Shown one piece after another: positions 61,687 to 64,000 of a DNA stretch of 64,000 nt; the first letter of the stretch is position 1; every line of letters begins with the position of its first letter. The notes beneath the pieces were generated by a model, which made no database searches, was not told where the DNA came from, and saw only the letters and a list, made by a program, of their open reading frames with translations. This DNA comes from Vibrio quintilis (GTDB lineage Bacteria > Pseudomonadota > Gammaproteobacteria > Enterobacterales > Vibrionaceae), in contig NZ_AP024898.1 of NCBI RefSeq assembly GCF_024529975.1, forward strand, positions 1,302,001 to 1,366,000, in the 5' to 3' direction. The translations under genes and the position numbers were made by a program.

Positions 61687-63036
61687 ATGTTATCTCATCA
61701 CGCCTGTGAACAGTTTCCGATCATCGGAGCCCAGCAACATTACTGGAAAGAGTTTCTGAAATACGGTCACAATTCAATTTCAACCATTGCCCATTATCTT
61801 GAAATTAAAGGGGCTCTGGATGAAGAAGCATTCACAGTGGCCGTTAACCAGACGCTCCGGGAAAGTGACATTTTCACCGCGGTGATCAATGAGGCGCAGC
61901 AACCGAAGCAACACATCGGCATTCACCAGCCTCAGCTGACCCGAATCGATTTAACCCGGGAGCCTGCACCTTTTCAGACGGCACAAAGCCAAATGCAACA
62001 GGATATCCGCCAACCGCTGAATATTCTCTCCCCGGATATGTCTGCGCACCTGCTGTTTGTGCTCGGACCGGACCATTATCTCTGGTACACCCGCTCCCAT
62101 CATATTCTGATTGATGGCTATGGCATGATGTTATACGAACAACGGTGCTGTCAGCTCTACAGTCACCTGTGCCGTCAAACACCGGAAGGCCGCCCGTTTT
62201 ATGCCTTCAGTGACTATTTCACCGAAGAACATCAGTACAACGCCAGTCAGCGCCATCAGAGTGACCAGCAATTCTGGAAAGACTATTTATCCGCCTCTCC
62301 GGAGATCCCAAAGCTCGACCCGGACTACGACATGGCCGGTGCAGACATTATGCGCCGGGAAACCCTGTTTTCACCTCAGGTATCAGCCGGTTTGCGTACC
62401 AGTGCTGAGATGCTTGGCACCGGCTGGCCGGATTTACTCGTCACCCTGATCGCTCTGTATCTGCACCAGGCGGGTGAGAAAATGTTGTGGCTGCCGTTTA
62501 TGAACCGCTGGGGCAGTGTCGCGGCAAATATTCCCGGCCTGATGGTGAACATTCTGCCGTATCAGATTGACGTCGACGCATCGCAAACACTGGGGGAATA
62601 TATCCGGCAGGCCGTCAGCAGGCTGCGGACCATTTACCGCCACGGACGCTACCGGCTGGAACGCATTGAAGCCGATCACGGGCTTGATCAGGAAGAAAGT
62701 TTTTTTCTGACGCCTTTCATCAATATTCTGCCATTTGATATCCCGGCCCTGCCCGGCTGCGACGTGTCTCATGAAGTCATTGCCCGCGGAGCGGCTGACG
62801 GGCTGAATATTACCTGCAGCAGTGATCCGGCAGCAAATCATTTACGGTTCGCTTTTGATTCAGACAAACACAGCTATCCGCAGGAAATGTTGATTGAACA
62901 TGCCACGCAGTTACCGGCATTTTTGCGCAACCTGACCGAAGTCAATCCCGGTGATGATGAAGCCAGCCGGCGCGGGTACTTAGAAACGATTCTGGAAACA
63001 CCGATTGAGACCCTGTTAAAGCCGGGCGCAAAGTGA
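61687..63036 (+). CDS. Free-standing NRPS condensation enzyme (VibH-like amide synthase)
   Basis: 449 residues from the ATG at 61687 (AAGG six bases upstream). A single condensation domain with an intact HHILIDGYG site, and no carrier or adenylation domain, is the VibH layout and length. VibH acylates a free polyamine, norspermidine, with dihydroxybenzoyl-carrier protein. Presence beside a C-PCP-C protein supports a vibriobactin-like catechol-polyamine product. The DHB-loading and carrier genes are not in this window. Confidence 0.85.
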   Translation: MLSHHACEQFPIIGAQQHYWKEFLKYGHNSISTIAHYLEIKGALDEEAFTVAVNQTLRESDIFTAVINEAQQPKQHIGIHQPQLTRIDLTREPAPFQTAQSQMQQDIRQPLNILSPDMSAHLLFVLGPDHYLWYTRSHHILIDGYGMMLYEQRCCQLYSHLCRQTPEGRPFYAFSDYFTEEHQYNASQRHQSDQQFWKDYLSASPEIPKLDPDYDMAGADIMRRETLFSPQVSAGLRTSAEMLGTGWPDLLVTLIALYLHQAGEKMLWLPFMNRWGSVAANIPGLMVNILPYQIDVDASQTLGEYIRQAVSRLRTIYRHGRYRLERIEADHGLDQEESFFLTPFINILPFDIPALPGCDVSHEVIARGAADGLNITCSSDPAANHLRFAFDSDKHSYPQEMLIEHATQLPAFLRNLTEVNPGDDEASRRGYLETILETPIETLLKPGAK

Positions 63037-63071
63037 CAGGAGACTGTGTCTCAGTGACCTTCTGTATTCAG

Positions 63072-63674
63072 TCACCGCACAGGCTCAGCCAGCGAGATGT
63101 TCTCATTGCGCCTGAGCCAGTGTAAATGGGTATGGTAGAACTCATGCTCTGCCACACCATGCTGCAACGCCTTTTTGTAAATACAGGCGACAAAAATATC
63201 CGCCAGCGAAAACTTACATCCGGTGGCAAACCCTGACTCGCGACACATCAGACTGCTGAGTACATTGAGGCGATTGAGAATCCATTCCCCGCGTAACTGT
63301 TTTCTTTCAGACTCTGTCAGTTCCGGCCGGAAAAAATTCAGTGCCGTCCGGTTCTGCGGAGAATGCACCATCGAATCCACATAATGACAAATCCGGCGCA
63401 CCAGCGCTCTTTCATTGGCAGAACTCCCCAGCAGAGGAACGACGTCCGGAAAACGTTCTTCAAAATACTCCAGAATCGCCATCGATTCAGAGATAAGAAA
63501 ACCATTCACAGAAACAGACGGAAAGAAGCCTAACGGATTAATCGCCAGATAATCAGCCGCAGGCTGTTCCGGAGAAATCACAATCCGGCGGTAAGGAATC
63601 TTTTTATAGTTTAAAGCCCACTCAACCCGGTGCGAACTATTTGCTCTTTCAGATGTATAAAGTACGATGTCCAC
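63072..63674 (-). CDS. Glutathione S-transferase family protein
   Basis: 200 residues. The thioredoxin-like N-terminal domain has YTSERANSSHRVEWALNYK, NPLGFFPSVSVNGFLISES and MAILEYFEERFP, with the Ser near 13-14 of the zeta/maleylacetoacetate-isomerase type. The C-terminal helical domain contains FSLADIFVACIYKKAL. It is convergent with the VibH-like gene. Substrate unknown. Confidence 0.85.
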   Translation of the reverse strand: MDIVLYTSERANSSHRVEWALNYKKIPYRRIVISPEQPAADYLAINPLGFFPSVSVNGFLISESMAILEYFEERFPDVVPLLGSSANERALVRRICHYVDSMVHSPQNRTALNFFRPELTESERKQLRGEWILNRLNVLSSLMCRESGFATGCKFSLADIFVACIYKKALQHGVAEHEFYHTHLHWLRRNENISLAEPVR

Positions 63675-63853
63675 ATTCCCTCCTGCCCGAATTCATAACC
63701 AGTTCCGGATACTTTTGGCGCCTGTCCGCAAACCAGCAGATTGTTCATCTGACTTCCATCATCCTTTCAGTGATGCCGGTTTTCTTCATGTTACTTAGTT
63801 CTTCATATTGCTTTCTTTTTCAGGTAACCAGGTTCTTCCTCTTGCCCCGTCAT

Positions 63854-64000
63854 TTATTTCCCCGGTTTGTCCGGCGGGCTGTTTTTCTTAAATAATCCGT
63901 CCATCAGCTCCGTCGGCATTGGAAACAGGATGGTTGAGTTATTCTCTGCCGCAATTTCTGTCAAAGTTTGCAAATATCGCAGCAAAATTGCGTTCGGCTC
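63854..64000 (-). CDS. SPFH/band-7 (slipin-like) protein, C-terminal end (partial)
   Basis: The reverse frame from the window edge reads AILLRYLQTLTEIAAENNST, then ILFPMPTELMDGLFKKNSPP and ends PGK plus TAA at 63854. The NSTILFPMP-EL motif is the usual C-terminal end of slipin-type SPFH proteins, which scaffold membrane microdomains. The N-terminal bulk lies outside the window. Confidence 0.8.
   Translation of the reverse strand, partial: EPNAILLRYLQTLTEIAAENNSTILFPMPTELMDGLFKKNSPPDKPGK

Overview
The window looks like a chromosomal segment of a marine gammaproteobacterium of the family Vibrionaceae, most likely Vibrio. The evidence is a sedentary integron with a VCR-like attC site and an IntIA-type integrase under a LexA box, a VibH/VibF-like siderophore locus with Fur boxes, an ECF11/ChrR sigma system, and intergenic palindromic repeats. 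The species cannot be fixed from sequence alone. No rRNA, tRNA or CRISPR array was recognised.

Layout. (1) 1-11.6 kb is an accessory region: an AHH-nuclease toxin with an Imm11-type immunity gene, a CYTH protein, a fused nucleotidyltransferase-HEPN protein, a PHP-SMC-like ATPase (TrlF type), and an Xre antitoxin-like gene with two operators. Degenerate gene pieces and a mosaic dispersed repeat lie between them. (2) 11.7-18.8 kb holds a LysR regulator facing a TRAP transporter, a three-part FAD/[2Fe-2S] amino/imino-acid or opine oxidase, and a RidA imine deaminase. (3) 19.0-23.8 kb is a chromosomal integron. Its integrase gene is truncated, the LexA box and attI region survive, and five attC sites separate leftward cassettes (SEFIR, DUF7660-like, GNAT, a HEPN-like gene split by an IS200-type element, a membrane protein, a GFA enzyme). 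(4) 23.8-26.5 kb is a small block bracketed by two nearly identical 300-bp direct repeats, one of which truncates the integrase. (5) 26.5-33.5 kb holds an HD-GYP response regulator and a very large hybrid sensor kinase. (6) 33.7-40.2 kb holds a methyltransferase, a MarR regulator with two operators, small membrane and regulatory genes, a DUF4397 lipoprotein, and a LON-domain / ECF sigma / ChrR operon. Two divergent promoters there share one ECF-type motif. (7) 40.3-41.9 kb encodes a CPA2 cation/proton antiporter. (8) 42.2-49.3 kb is an arsenosugar-type cluster: ArsM-like methyltransferase, two rSAM-associated glycosyltransferase-type proteins, a DedA-like/disulfide-oxidoreductase fusion, radical-SAM ArsS, and a divergent MTA/purine-nucleoside phosphorylase. 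(9) 49.4-63.0 kb is a catechol-siderophore locus: two related TonB receptors, an ABC importer, a free-standing VibH-like condensation enzyme, and an NRPS with only C-carrier-C domains, matching the C-terminal half of VibF. (10) A GST and the end of an SPFH protein close the window.

How the parts work together. The TRAP operon probably imports a carboxylated amine, the oxidase converts it to an imine, and RidA hydrolyses that. The arsenic cluster probably methylates arsenite, adds a deoxyadenosyl group with ArsS, releases adenine, and glycosylates the product. The iron locus clearly imports a ferric siderophore. Its own synthesis needs adenylation/cyclisation and dihydroxybenzoate genes that are not in this window.
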